Numbered from the stretch's first letter, positions 1 to 8,510 are shown. The stretch: DNA of 64,000 nt from Bradyrhizobium sp. SSBR45G (GCF_030159255.1 NZ_BSCT01000014.1:97239-161238); one strand, 5' to 3'. The notes: generated by a model from the letters alone, not told the origin. Translations and numbers: made by a program.

Positions 1-1056
1 CGCATGGCCGCAGAGGATTTCAACGGTGGCGGCAAAGGCATCAAGGTCGAGATCGTCTATGCCGATCACCAGAACAAGGCCGATGTCGGCTCCGCGATCG
101 TGCGGAAATGGCTCGATGTCGACAAGGTCGATGCCGTCGTCGACGTGCCGAACTCCTCGGTCGGTCTGACGGTCAACGAGCTGCTGCGCAACAGCCAGAT
201 GACCTTCCTGGCCTCGTCCACCGCAAGCTCGGATCTCACCGGCAAGGCCTGTTCGCCCAACACCATCCAGTGGGTCAACGACGCCTGGGCGACCGGCAAC
301 ACCACGGCGGCCGCGATGATGGGGCGCGGCGGCAAGGACTGGTACTTCATCACGGTCAACTACGCGCTCGGCCAGGGCATCGAGGCGGAGGCGACCAACT
401 ACATCGAGAAGCACGGTGGCAAGGTGCTGGGCTCAGCCAAGCATCCGCTCGGAACGACAGACTTCGCCTCCTTCCTGCTGCAGGCGCAGGGCTCGAAGGC
501 CAAGGTGATCGGGCTGGCGAACGCCGGCGGCGATACCATCAATGCCGTCAAGCAGGCGTCCGAGTTCGGCATCCAGCAGAGCGGGCAGTCGCTGGTGGCG
601 TTCCTGCTGTTCATCAACGACATTCATGGCATGGGCCTGAAGGCGGCGCAGGGCCTGCAGCTGCTCGAGGCGTTCTACTGGGACATGGACGACGACACCC
701 GCGCCTTCGCCAAGCGCTTCGCCGCGCGTCCCGGCATGAACGGCAAGATGCCAAGCGGCAACCAGGCCGGCGTCTACGCCGCCACGCTCGCTTATCTCAA
801 TGCGATCGCGGCGACCGGCAGCGATGACGCCAAGGACGTCGTGCCGCAGATGAAGACCGTGAAGGGCAAGGACAAACTGTTCGGCGACGTCACGATCCGC
901 GCCGATGGCCGCGTGATCCATCCGATGTATCTGTTCGAGGTCAAGAAGCCGGACGAGGCGAAATATCCCTACGACTATTATCGGCTGGTCTCGACGATCC
1001 CGGCCGAGCAGGCTTTCCGGCCGATGGCTGATGGGGGTTGTGCGCTGGTGAAGTGA
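1..1056 (+). CDS. ABC transporter substrate-binding protein, LivK type (5' partial)
   Basis: Periplasmic ligand-binding protein of the branched-chain amino acid/aromatic acid type (Peripla_BP_6 fold). The reading frame is open to the left window edge (CGC before the first ATG at 4), so roughly the first 40-50 residues including the signal peptide lie outside; the ATG at 4 is internal. Family features visible are the start of the first lobe (FNGGGKGIKVE), the hinge region around NDIHGMGLKAAQG and a C-terminal FGDVTIRADGRVIHPMYLF segment. It is followed after 265 bases by a second, clearly related binding protein, then by permease and ATPase genes. The ligand is not readable from sequence; benzoate-type aromatics are inferred from the neighbouring box genes. 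Confidence 0.85.
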   Translation, partial: RMAAEDFNGGGKGIKVEIVYADHQNKADVGSAIVRKWLDVDKVDAVVDVPNSSVGLTVNELLRNSQMTFLASSTASSDLTGKACSPNTIQWVNDAWATGNTTAAAMMGRGGKDWYFITVNYALGQGIEAEATNYIEKHGGKVLGSAKHPLGTTDFASFLLQAQGSKAKVIGLANAGGDTINAVKQASEFGIQQSGQSLVAFLLFINDIHGMGLKAAQGLQLLEAFYWDMDDDTRAFAKRFAARPGMNGKMPSGNQAGVYAATLAYLNAIAATGSDDAKDVVPQMKTVKGKDKLFGDVTIRADGRVIHPMYLFEVKKPDEAKYPYDYYRLVSTIPAEQAFRPMADGGCALVK

Positions 1057-1085
1057 CGCCAGCAGCGGGTAATACGCAGGACGAC

Positions 1086-1120
1086 GAAGCCGGCCGTGTC
1101 AGCTTGACGCGGCCAGCTTC
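1086..1120 (+). terminator. hairpin after first binding-protein gene, possible terminator
   Basis: An imperfect inverted repeat (GAAGC-CGGCCG / CGGCC-AGCTTC) begins 30 bases after the stop codon. There is no clear T-run after it, so it may be a weak terminator or an mRNA 3'-end stabiliser. Confidence 0.35.
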
Positions 1121-1178
1121 TGCTGTGCCGCAGCATTGCTTAACAAGCACTATAGTTCTTGCGTTTGCCCATTTCCGG

Positions 1179-1192
1179 GAATTATGGTGCAT
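1179..1192 (+). promoter_or_regulatory. candidate box-regulon operator, copy 1
   Basis: GAATTATGGTGCAT lies 130 bases upstream of the second binding-protein start. It differs at one position from a 14-mer at 18696-18709 upstream of boxC. A weak -35-like TTGCGT (1159-1164) sits 17 bases before TTATGG, so the site may overlap the -10 region. BoxR is the obvious candidate binder, since its gene is in the window, but no binding information is available. Confidence 0.5.
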
Positions 1193-1321
1193 GGATCGGC
1201 GGCGTGCAGGATCAACTCCGCGCGACGGGACGCTGCGGCGAAACGCCGCCGCCTGCCGTGCTGCTGCGTGCCGGTGACGAAACAACGATAAGAACTGAGC
1301 GTGATCAGGGGAGGGAAGACC

Positions 1322-2494
1322 ATGAGGACGAGCTTCTGGCTGGCGGGTGCTGCGGCGCTGCTGTTTTCGAGCACGGCCTTTGCCGGCGACACCATCAAGA
1401 TCGGCTTCGTCTCGACGTTCAGCGGTCCGACCGCCGTGATCGGCAACGACATGCGCAACTCGTTCGAACTCGCGCTCGACCATCTCGGCCGCAAGATGGA
1501 CGGCAAGCCGGTCGAGGTGATCTACGAGGACGATCAGCAGAAGCCTGACGTCGGCAAGCAGAAGACCGAGAAACTGGTGCAGTCCGACAAGGTCGACTTC
1601 ATCGCCGGCTACATCTGGTCGAACGTGCTGCTGGCGTCGCTGAAATCAGCCGTGGATTCCCAGACCTTCCTGATCTCGGCCAATGCGGGCCCGTCGCAGC
1701 TCGCCGGCGAATTGTGCTCGCCTTACGTGTTCTCGACCTCCTGGCAGAACGACCAGACGCCCGCCGCGATGGGCCTCTACATGAATCAGAAGGGCGTCAA
1801 GTCGGTGTTCCTGATCGGCCCGAATTATGCGGCCGGCAAGGACATGCTGGCGGGCCTGAAGAGCACCTTCAAGGGACAGGTGGTCGGCGAGGAATACACG
1901 GTGTGGCCGAGCCAGCTGGATTTCTCGGCCGAGCTGTCCAAGGCGCGGGCCTCCGGTGCGGAATCCATCTTCGTGTTTTATCCGGGGGCTGCCGGCGTCC
2001 AGTTCCTCAATCAATATTCGCAGGCCGGCCTCAAGGAGAAGATGCCGCTCTACACCGCCTTCACGGTCGACGAATTGTCGCTGCCGCTGCAGAAGGACAA
2101 TGCGATCGGCGTGCCCGGGGCGCAGGAATGGGTCAACGACCTGCCGAACGAGCAGAACAAGACCTTCGTCGCGGACTACCGCAAGAAGTACACCGGCCTT
2201 CGTCCGACCTACTATGGCGCCCAGGCCTATGACGCGGCGCAGCTGATCAACAGCGCGGTGGTTGCGGTCAAGGGCGATACGTCCAAGAAGGACGCGATGA
2301 AGGCCGAGATGGAGAAGGCCAACTTCAAGTCGCTGCGCGGCTCGTTCAAGTTCGGCAACAACCACATCCCGATCCAGAACTTCTACCTGCAGGACGTGGT
2401 CAAGGATGCCGACGGCCAACTCTCGCTGAAGACCGTCGCCACCATCGTCGAGAACGACCAGGACCGCTTCCACGACAAGTGCCCGATGAAATAA
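1322..2494 (+). CDS. ABC transporter substrate-binding protein, LivK type
   Basis: Periplasmic binding protein of the Peripla_BP_6 family, 390 residues. I use ATG 1322 rather than an in-frame GTG at 1301, because GGGGAGGGAAG directly precedes it and translation then starts with a clean signal peptide (hydrophobic AGAAALLFSSTAFA, cleavage before GD). The mature protein starts DTIKIGFVSTFSGPTAVIG, the standard first strand of the family. It is the second binding protein of the locus. The GAATTAT-N-GTGCAT site upstream suggests co-regulation with boxC and therefore uptake of benzoate or a related aromatic acid; amino acids remain possible. Confidence 0.88.
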   Translation: MRTSFWLAGAAALLFSSTAFAGDTIKIGFVSTFSGPTAVIGNDMRNSFELALDHLGRKMDGKPVEVIYEDDQQKPDVGKQKTEKLVQSDKVDFIAGYIWSNVLLASLKSAVDSQTFLISANAGPSQLAGELCSPYVFSTSWQNDQTPAAMGLYMNQKGVKSVFLIGPNYAAGKDMLAGLKSTFKGQVVGEEYTVWPSQLDFSAELSKARASGAESIFVFYPGAAGVQFLNQYSQAGLKEKMPLYTAFTVDELSLPLQKDNAIGVPGAQEWVNDLPNEQNKTFVADYRKKYTGLRPTYYGAQAYDAAQLINSAVVAVKGDTSKKDAMKAEMEKANFKSLRGSFKFGNNHIPIQNFYLQDVVKDADGQLSLKTVATIVENDQDRFHDKCPMK

Positions 2495-2580
2495 GTGAAA
2501 AGAATTTCCCGGCTGGCCAAAACAGGCCTGGAATTTGCTTGAAGCTTAAAACATCTCCGTTCTAAGATCGGGACGGACAT

Positions 2581-2618
2581 GGCGGCAGCGCCTGAAACGG
2601 TTCTGCCGCCGTCTTTTT
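2581..2618 (+). terminator. intrinsic terminator or attenuator between binding protein and livH
   Basis: A perfect 8-bp stem, GGCGGCAG (2581-2588) with CTGCCGCC (2603-2610), is followed by GTCTTTTT. It lies between the binding-protein stop and livH. Partial termination here would make the periplasmic protein more abundant than the membrane subunits, a common arrangement in ABC uptake operons. Confidence 0.65.
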
Positions 2619-2636
2619 GAGCGTGAAGTGAGGGGC

Positions 2637-3554
2637 ATGCTGCTCGTCGTCGAACAATTCCTGAACGGGCTGCAGTTCGGACTGCTGCTGTTCCTGCTGG
2701 CCGCCGGCCTGACGCTGGTGTTCGGCATCATGGACCTCGTCAACCTCGCCCACGGCTCGCTCTACATGATGGGCGCCTATTTCGCGGCGACCTTCGTGGC
2801 CTGGACTGGCAGCTTCGTGCTCGGCGGCGTTCTGGCGCTCGGTGCCACGCTTCTGCTCGGCATCGTGCTCGAATATACGGCACTCCGGCATCTTTATGGG
2901 CGCGACCATCTCGACCATGTGCTCGCGACCTTCGGCCTGATCCTGTTCTTCAACGAGGCCGTCCGGCTGATCTGGGGCCCGGCGGGACTGGCGCTACCGC
3001 TGCCGTCCTGGCTGGCCTTTCCGGTGACGATTCTCCCCGGCATCCAATATCCCGCCTATCGCCTCGCCATCATCGTCGTGGCGCTGCTGGTCGCACTGCT
3101 GCTCTACCTCGGCGTGATGCGCACCCGTATCGGCATGCTGATCCGTGCCGGCGCCTCCAACCGCGAGATGATCGGCGCGCTCGGCATCAACATCAAGCTG
3201 CTCTACACGCTGGTGTTCGGTCTCGGCGCCGCGCTTGCGGGCCTTGCCGGCCTGATGCAGGCGCCAATCCTCACGGTGCAGATCGGGATGGGCGAGAACA
3301 TCCTGATCCTCGCTTTCGTCGTGATCGTGATCGGCGGCATCGGCTCGATCCGTGGCGCCTTCATCGCGGCGATCATGATCGGCCTGATCGACACGATGGG
3401 CCGCGCTTTCCTGCCCAATCTGCTGCGCCAAGTGCTGAACTCGGCGGCAGCCTCCACGGCGGCGCCGGCGATGTCGTCGATGCTGATCTATCTCCTGATG
3501 GCGATCGTGCTGGTGGCGCGGCCTGAAGGTCTGTTTCCGGCCAACCGCAGATGA
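2637..3554 (+). CDS. livH: ABC transporter permease, LivH family
   Basis: Inner-membrane permease subunit, 305 residues, with about eight hydrophobic segments and the family signature GIMDLVNLAHGSLYMMGAY near the N-terminus. The conserved cytoplasmic loop GASNREMIGALGINI contacts the ATPase. Start chosen at ATG 2637 (MLLVVEQFLNGLQFG); a GTG at 2628 in frame is possible. The 3' end overlaps livM by 4 bases (ATGA), indicating translational coupling. It works with LivM and the LivG/LivF ATPases to move the ligand delivered by the binding proteins. Confidence 0.9.
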   Translation: MLLVVEQFLNGLQFGLLLFLLAAGLTLVFGIMDLVNLAHGSLYMMGAYFAATFVAWTGSFVLGGVLALGATLLLGIVLEYTALRHLYGRDHLDHVLATFGLILFFNEAVRLIWGPAGLALPLPSWLAFPVTILPGIQYPAYRLAIIVVALLVALLLYLGVMRTRIGMLIRAGASNREMIGALGINIKLLYTLVFGLGAALAGLAGLMQAPILTVQIGMGENILILAFVVIVIGGIGSIRGAFIAAIMIGLIDTMGRAFLPNLLRQVLNSAAASTAAPAMSSMLIYLLMAIVLVARPEGLFPANRR

Positions 3555-4498
3555 AATCCCAGCTCAACGTCTCAAGCGTCGTCGCCGCCCTGGTCGTGGC
3601 GGGCCTCGTGCTGCTGCCGGTCTATTCGAACCTCTCCGGCAACATCTTCATCCTCACGCTGTTCACCCGCATCGTGATCCTGGCGCTCTCGGCCGTCAGC
3701 CTGAACCTGATCATGGGCTATGGCGGCATGATGAGTTTTGGCCATGCTGCGTATCTCGGCATCGGCGGCTACGCCGTCGGCATCCTGGCGCAAGAGGGCA
3801 TCGGCTCGGGCTGGGCGCAGTTCGCCGTCGCCATCGCGGTCTCGGCGCTCTATGCGCTGGTGATCGGCGCGCTCAGTTTGCGCACCCGCGGCGTCTATTT
3901 CATCATGATCACGCTGGCCTTCGCGCAGATGGCCTATTACGTCGCCTCGGGCCTCTCCCGCTACGGCGGCGACGACGGCCTCACCGTCTACAAGCGCAGC
4001 GATTTCGGTGGCCTGATCAATCTCGGCAACCGCGTGCAGTTCTACTATCTCTGCCTGTTCTGCCTGCTCGCCGTCGTCGTGCTGGTCTGGCGGATCGTCA
4101 ATTCGCGCTTCGGCCTCGTGCTGCAGGGTCTGCGCTCCAACGAGCAGCGCATGCAGGCGATCGGCTTCCCGTCCAAGCGCTACAAGCTCGCCTGCTTCGT
4201 CATCGCCGGCATGCTGTGCGGGCTGTCCGGCGCGCTGCTCGCCAACAACACCGATTTCGTCAGCCCTGCCGTGATGTACTGGACACGCTCGGGTGACCTG
4301 ATGGTGATGGTGATCCTGGGCGGCATGGGCACCTTGCTCGGTCCCGTCGTTGGCGCGGTGGCGTTCCTGGTCCTCGAAGAGGTGCTGTCGCAGATCACCG
4401 AATACTGGGCGATCATCATGGGGCCGCTGCTGCTGCTGGTCGTGCTGTTCGGACGTGGCGGGATCATGGGCATGCTCGGGAGGTTGAACCGTGGCTGA
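3551..4498 (+). CDS. livM: ABC transporter permease, LivM family
   Basis: Second permease subunit, 315 residues. It has multiple membrane segments and the LivM signature LNLIMGYGGMMSFGHAAYLG near residues 54-73, plus the coupling loop LRSNEQRMQAIGF. The start ATG overlaps the livH stop by 4 bases and the 3' end overlaps livG by 8 bases. Length and layout are normal for the family. Confidence 0.92.
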   Translation: MKSQLNVSSVVAALVVAGLVLLPVYSNLSGNIFILTLFTRIVILALSAVSLNLIMGYGGMMSFGHAAYLGIGGYAVGILAQEGIGSGWAQFAVAIAVSALYALVIGALSLRTRGVYFIMITLAFAQMAYYVASGLSRYGGDDGLTVYKRSDFGGLINLGNRVQFYYLCLFCLLAVVVLVWRIVNSRFGLVLQGLRSNEQRMQAIGFPSKRYKLACFVIAGMLCGLSGALLANNTDFVSPAVMYWTRSGDLMVMVILGGMGTLLGPVVGAVAFLVLEEVLSQITEYWAIIMGPLLLLVVLFGRGGIMGMLGRLNRG

Positions 4499-5261
4499 AC
4501 CTCTGCTTCGCGTCGACAATCTGGTGCGCCGGTTCGGCGGCATCGTCGCGACCGATCACGTCTGCCTGGACGTCTCCAAGGGCGAGATCCACGCCATCAT
4601 CGGGCCGAACGGCGCCGGCAAGACCACGCTGATCAGTCAGCTCACCGGGCATCTGGCGCCGCATGCAGGGCGCATCTTTCTCGGCGGCCGGGACATCTCG
4701 CATTTCCCGGCCTACAAGCGCAGCGCGCTCGGGCTGGCGCGCTCATTCCAGATCACCTCGCTGCTGACCGATTTCACCGCGGCCGACAACGTCGCGCTCG
4801 CCGCGCAGGCCCATGACGGCAAGCACTCGTTCCGCTTCTTCGCCAATGCGCGGAAGGAGAAGTCGCTGCGTGATGCCGCTCAGGCGGCGCTGGCGCGCGT
4901 CGGTCTCGGTCATCGTGCTGATGTCCCGGTCGCGAAGCTCAGCCATGGCGAGCAGCGCGAGCTCGAGCTTGCGGTCGCGCTCGCGACCAAGCCGCAGCTC
5001 CTGCTGCTCGATGAGCCCATGGCTGGCCTCGGGGTCACCGAGTCGCAGCGCATGGTGAAGCTGCTCGCCGAGCTGCGCCAAGAGGTCTCGATCGTGCTGG
5101 TCGAGCACGACATGGAGGCGGTGTTCGCGCTCGCCGACCGCATCTCGGTGCTCGTCTATGGCCGCATCATCGCCTCGGGCAAGCCGGACGAGATCCGGCA
5201 GAACGAGGAGGTCAAGCGCGCCTATCTCGGCGATCAGCATGTGGTGGTCGGCCATGGTTGA
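4491..5261 (+). CDS. livG: ABC transporter ATP-binding protein, LivG family
   Basis: Cytoplasmic ATPase subunit, 256 residues, with Walker A GPNGAGKTT, signature LSHGEQRELE and Walker B LLLLDEPMAGL. The C-terminus (PDEIRQNEEVKRAYLG) is the LivG-type tail. Translation starts at GTG 4491 with GGGAGG at 4479-4483 as ribosome-binding site, inside the end of livM. It forms the ATPase pair with LivF. Confidence 0.92.
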   Translation: MAEPLLRVDNLVRRFGGIVATDHVCLDVSKGEIHAIIGPNGAGKTTLISQLTGHLAPHAGRIFLGGRDISHFPAYKRSALGLARSFQITSLLTDFTAADNVALAAQAHDGKHSFRFFANARKEKSLRDAAQAALARVGLGHRADVPVAKLSHGEQRELELAVALATKPQLLLLDEPMAGLGVTESQRMVKLLAELRQEVSIVLVEHDMEAVFALADRISVLVYGRIIASGKPDEIRQNEEVKRAYLGDQHVVVGHG

Positions 5262-6000
5262 TCAGAAAGAAATGGGTAATCAGAAAGAAACCGGCATGCT
5301 GCTCGAGGTCGATGGCATCGAGACCTGCTACGGCCTGAGCCAGGTTCTGTTCGGTTTGTCCTTGTCGATCCGTCCCGGCGAGATGGTCTCGCTGATGGGC
5401 CGCAACGGCATGGGCAAGACCACCACCATCCGCTCGATCATGGGTCTCACCCAGGCCCGCGCCGGGACCATCCGCTTCAGCGGCCAGGAGACGCGGCGGC
5501 TGCCGTCCTACAGGATCGCGCAGCTCGGCATCGGCCTGGTGCCGGAGGGACGGCAGATCTTCCCGAATCTCACCGTCACCGAAAATCTCGTGGCGGCTTC
5601 GACCAACCGGCTCGGTGCGGCCGATCCGTGGACGCTCGACAAGATCCATGCGCTGTTTCCGCGGCTGGCCGAGCGCGGCAGCAATATGGGCAACCAGCTC
5701 TCCGGCGGCGAACAGCAGATGCTGGCGATCGGCCGCGCGCTGATGACCAATCCCAAGCTCCTCATCCTCGACGAGGCGACCGAGGGGCTGGCGCCGTTGA
5801 TCCGCGAGGAGATCTGGAACTGCCTGTCGCTGCTCAAGTCGCGCGGGCAGTCGATCCTGGTGATCGACAAGAACGTCGAGCACCTCACCCGCATCTGCGA
5901 CCGCCACACCATCATCGAGCGCGGCCGCACCGTGTGGAGCGGGACCTCGCAGCAGTTGATGGCAGAGCCCGACCTGCAGCATCGCTATCTCGGGATCTGA
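5254..6000 (+). CDS. livF: ABC transporter ATP-binding protein, LivF family
   Basis: Second ATPase subunit with Walker A GRNGMGKTT, the LivF-type signature LSGGEQQMLAIGRAL and Walker B LLILDEATEGLAP. ATG 5254 overlaps the livG stop by 8 bases and is the likely coupled start (248 residues); ATGs at 5272 and 5296 are alternatives, the last giving a family-typical MLLEVDG start. The N-terminus carries an 18-bp tandem duplication (5261-5278 and 5279-5296, ATCAGAAAGAAA core), which adds six non-conserved residues. This is the last gene of the transporter operon. Confidence 0.9.
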   Translation: MVDQKEMGNQKETGMLLEVDGIETCYGLSQVLFGLSLSIRPGEMVSLMGRNGMGKTTTIRSIMGLTQARAGTIRFSGQETRRLPSYRIAQLGIGLVPEGRQIFPNLTVTENLVAASTNRLGAADPWTLDKIHALFPRLAERGSNMGNQLSGGEQQMLAIGRALMTNPKLLILDEATEGLAPLIREEIWNCLSLLKSRGQSILVIDKNVEHLTRICDRHTIIERGRTVWSGTSQQLMAEPDLQHRYLGI

Positions 6001-6028
6001 TCGACCCTCTCGCGGCAAGATCGGTCTG

Positions 6029-6165
6029 TGCCTCCCCCGCGTGCGGGGGAGGTCGCATCGTATCGTCAGATGCGATGCGGGTGGGGGAACGCTCCGGAAA
6101 GACTGCCGCTATGGGGCCCCTACCTCGGCCTTCCCTCGCAAGCGGGGAGGGGGCGCATCGTCACC
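6029..6165. repeat. intergenic palindromic repeat element after livF
   Basis: The 310-base gap 6001-6310 holds a strong hairpin (CCTCCCCCGC / GCGGGGGAGG, 6031-6052) followed at 6139-6165 by a second GC-rich palindrome ending in GGGGAGGGGGCGCATCG. Both end in GCGCATCG/TCGCATCG-like sequence. This is the common bradyrhizobial dispersed element; it may also end livF transcription. A related element is found inside polA at 34562-34589. Confidence 0.6.
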
Positions 6166-6310
6166 GTGGTGTCTGCTCTTCCAAGAAGCTTCTCTCGCCG
6201 GATCCGGCAGCCACGCTGACTTGCGCCGTTTTTTCGCATTGAGATGCGGCCCAGTAGAGCCTATTCTCCAGGGTAGTAGTTTGCTTTGTCTTTTATCAAA
6301 GGTTGAGCAA

Positions 6311-6463
6311 ATGCGTGCGCGTCATCTGGGAATCGAAGCGCCGAAAAAGGCCGCGTCCGGTCTGCGCAACTTCTTGTCGCGGGACTCCGACCTCGAGACG
6401 GTGCTGTGTCTTGCTTTCATGCTGATCGTCGGAGTCATCGTCAAGCTGACGCCGCCACCGTAG
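6311..6463 (+). CDS. small membrane-anchored protein, unknown function
   Basis: A 50-residue open frame from ATG 6311, preceded by AAAGG at 6298-6302. The first half is basic (MRARHLGIEAPKKAASGL), then comes FLSRDSDLETV and one hydrophobic segment LCLAFMLIVGVIVKL near the C-terminus, so a single-pass tail-anchored topology is plausible. It stands alone between repeats and a convergent gene. Family not recognised; supported by start signal and coherent composition only. Confidence 0.55.
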   Translation: MRARHLGIEAPKKAASGLRNFLSRDSDLETVLCLAFMLIVGVIVKLTPPP

Positions 6464-6496
6464 GCGCCGTAGGCCAGTGTCGTGCCAGGTCAGCTC

Positions 6497-6838
6497 TCAG
6501 CGGTCGAACGGAATGTACTTCTGGTATTCCTTCGGCACGCGGCTGCGATAGCGCGACGGGACGGTGCCGCTGCGCAGCGAGTGTTCGACTTCCTTGCGGG
6601 TGCTGGTCCGGGTCCGCTGCTTCTTCGGCGCAGCCGCGTCGGTCGCAGGTTTGGCCTCGCCCGCCTTGTCGGTCGCGGCGGCTGGCGCGGGGGTCGGCGT
6701 CGCGGCGGGAGCCGGGCTGGCCGCGGGAGCAGGTTGGGCCGTTGCGTCGGGTGCCGGTGTGCTCTGGGCGAACGCTGCTCCGGTTGAGACGCCGAGCGCC
6801 AAGACGCTTGCGATTGCGATCCCCGGGAACCTGATCAT
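6497..6838 (-). CDS. secreted Ala/Pro-rich small protein, unknown function
   Basis: 113 residues from MIRFPGIAIASVLALG. It has a clear signal peptide ending at AFAQ, then a low-complexity Ala/Pro/Thr linker (about residues 25-70) and a basic C-terminal part with KKQRTRTSTRKEVEHS and a conserved-looking end VPKEYQKYIPFDR. Probably periplasmic or envelope-associated. The upstream in-frame extension is not used because the signal peptide begins at this ATG. Family not recognised. Confidence 0.6.
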   Translation of the reverse strand: MIRFPGIAIASVLALGVSTGAAFAQSTPAPDATAQPAPAASPAPAATPTPAPAAATDKAGEAKPATDAAAPKKQRTRTSTRKEVEHSLRSGTVPSRYRSRVPKEYQKYIPFDR

Positions 6839-7065
6839 GACGGCGAAACTCCGAACCAAGGCGGCTGATGGGCTGGCCTGATGAGGTCGTTCGCGCAAGC
6901 CGATGGGTTCATGCTTCCTCTGCATGGCCTCGCCCCGCCGATGAGCCTCACCGCCCAAGATGAATTCGTGGTGCCAGCTTTTTGGGCACATGCTGCGATT
7001 GGTTCCTTTGAATCGCAAGCATTTTTCTCTGGCACGCGGCTTGCTGATCTGAATGCTCAGAGTTG

Positions 7066-7162
7066 GCAGCTAGGGTTCCGGTTCTCGCCTGGAGAACGCT
7101 GGTCCGAGAGCAGCCGCCGGGGGAGAGCCCTGGTGCACGGCGGGATAAAAGCCCGGGAGACC
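7066..7162 (+). promoter_or_regulatory. guanidine-I (ykkC) riboswitch aptamer
   Basis: The conserved blocks of the ykkC class appear in order: CTAGGGTTCCG (7070-7080), CTGGTCCGAGAGC (7099-7111), CACGGCGGGATAAAAG (7136-7151) and CCCGGGAGA (7152-7160). The class senses free guanidinium and turns on downstream genes. It lies 74 bases before the start of a transporter binding protein of the type often found behind this riboswitch, and four genes before a guanidine-hydrolase-like enzyme, so ligand and gene functions agree. The call rests on block-by-block matching by eye; a covariance-model scan would settle it. Confidence 0.93.
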
Positions 7163-7199
7163 TCAGTGGCCGCGCTTGGCAGGCTCGAGGTTGTTCATG

Positions 7200-7233
7200 C
7201 CAGTCCGCGGTCAGAAAACCGATGAGGGACTGG
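7200..7233 (+). promoter_or_regulatory. ribosome-site sequestering hairpin (riboswitch expression platform)
   Basis: CCAGTCC (7200-7206) is perfectly complementary to GGACTGG (7227-7233), with an inner GGT/ACC pairing. The 3' arm overlaps the end of the GAGGG ribosome-binding site (7224-7228) and ends two bases before the ATG at 7236. ACCTC (7160-7164), at the 3' edge of the aptamer, can pair with GAGGT (7187-7191), a possible link between ligand binding and the hairpin. A translational on/off switch is inferred. Confidence 0.55.
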
Positions 7234-7235
7234 AC

Positions 7236-8306
7236 ATGTTCAAAGCGCGAAATCTGTTTGTTGCACTGCTCGCTGCGTCGACACTGGCGACCGCATCGCT
7301 GTCGCCCGCGTCAGCTGAGAAGAAGAAAGAATTCAACATCGCCTGGACGATCTATGTCGGCTGGATGCCCTGGCCGTACGCCGCCGAGTCCGGGATCGTC
7401 AAGAAATGGGCCGACAAATACGGCATCTCGATCAAGGTCACCCAGATCAACGACTACGTGGAATCGATCAACCAATACACGGCCGGCAAGTTCGACGGCG
7501 TCACCGTCACCAACATGGATGCGCTGACGATCCCCGCGGCGGGCGGCGTCGATACGTCGGCCATCATCATGGGCGACTACTCCAACGGCAATGACGGCGT
7601 CGTGCTCAAGAAGGGCAAGACCATGGCCGACATCAAGGGCCAGAAGGTCAATCTCGTCGAGCTCTCGGTGTCGCACTATCTGCTGGCGCGCGGCCTCGAA
7701 ACCGCCAAGCTCACCGAAAAGAACATCAAGACCGTCAACACCTCGGACGCCGACATCGTCGCCGCCGCCAAATCGCCGGATACGACCGCGGTCGTCACCT
7801 GGAATCCGCAGCTGCTGGAAGTGAAGGCCGAGCCCGGCGCGACGCTGGTGTTCGACTCCAGCAAGATCCCCGGCGAGATCGAGGATCTCCTGGTCGTCAA
7901 CACCCAGACGCTGAAGGACAATCCGGAGCTCGGCAAGGCGCTGACCGGCATCTGGTACGAGACCATCGCGCTGATGAAGGAGCAGAGCGAGAAGGGCAAG
8001 GCGGCGCGCGAGGCGATGGCCAAGCTGTCCGGCACCGATCTCGCCGGCTTCGACACCCAGCTCAAGACGACGTTCATGTACTACGAGCCGAAGGACGCTC
8101 TCACCTTCATGACCGGGCCGGAGCTGCCGAAGATCATGGATCACGTCCGCACCTTCTGCTTCGACCACAATCTGCTCGGCGAGAACGTGAAGTCGAAGGA
8201 CGCGGTCGGCATCTCCACGCCGTCGAAGGCGCTGGGCTCGACGACCAACGTCAAGCTGCGCTTCGACCCGACCTACATGAAGATGGCGGCGGACGGGAAG
8301 CTCTGA
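7236..8306 (+). CDS. guanidine-type ABC transporter substrate-binding protein
   Basis: Periplasmic binding protein of the NMT1/ThiY-like group, 356 residues, resembling the urea-carboxylase-associated transporters now linked to guanidine. Signal peptide: MFKARNLFVALLAAST through SPASA, mature start EKKKEFNIAWTIYVGW. Motifs seen include FDGVTVTNMDALTIPAAGGVDT and VTWNPQLLEV. ATG 7236 is preferred over upstream in-frame codons because it follows GAGGG by seven bases and starts the signal peptide. It is the first gene behind the ykkC riboswitch. Guanidine as ligand is inferred from the riboswitch and the hydrolase downstream; urea or other amidines are alternatives. Confidence 0.85.
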   Translation: MFKARNLFVALLAASTLATASLSPASAEKKKEFNIAWTIYVGWMPWPYAAESGIVKKWADKYGISIKVTQINDYVESINQYTAGKFDGVTVTNMDALTIPAAGGVDTSAIIMGDYSNGNDGVVLKKGKTMADIKGQKVNLVELSVSHYLLARGLETAKLTEKNIKTVNTSDADIVAAAKSPDTTAVVTWNPQLLEVKAEPGATLVFDSSKIPGEIEDLLVVNTQTLKDNPELGKALTGIWYETIALMKEQSEKGKAAREAMAKLSGTDLAGFDTQLKTTFMYYEPKDALTFMTGPELPKIMDHVRTFCFDHNLLGENVKSKDAVGISTPSKALGSTTNVKLRFDPTYMKMAADGKL

Positions 8307-8330
8307 TCATCTTCCGCCGCGCCACCAGCA

Positions 8331-8440
8331 TCTCCCCTCACCCTGAGGAGCCCGCCTTAGGCGGGCGTCTCGAAGGGCGAGGCCTGTGCTGTGGCCTCAT
8401 GGTTCGAGACGGCGCGACGCGCCTCCTCACCATGAGGAGG
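8331..8440. repeat. intergenic multi-hairpin repeat inside the guanidine operon
   Basis: A dispersed bradyrhizobial-type element with hairpins CCCGCC/GGCGGG (8351-8365) and CCTCCTCA/TGAGGAGG (8422-8440), sitting in the 204-base gap between the binding protein and the permease. It separates the riboswitch-proximal gene from the rest and may set different mRNA stability for the two parts. Confidence 0.6.
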
Positions 8441-8510
8441 TACAGCTGAGATCGGCGCTGCACATTGACCTTGAGCAGCGTGCTCATGGGAGGATTGAGG
8501 GAGTCTCCTG

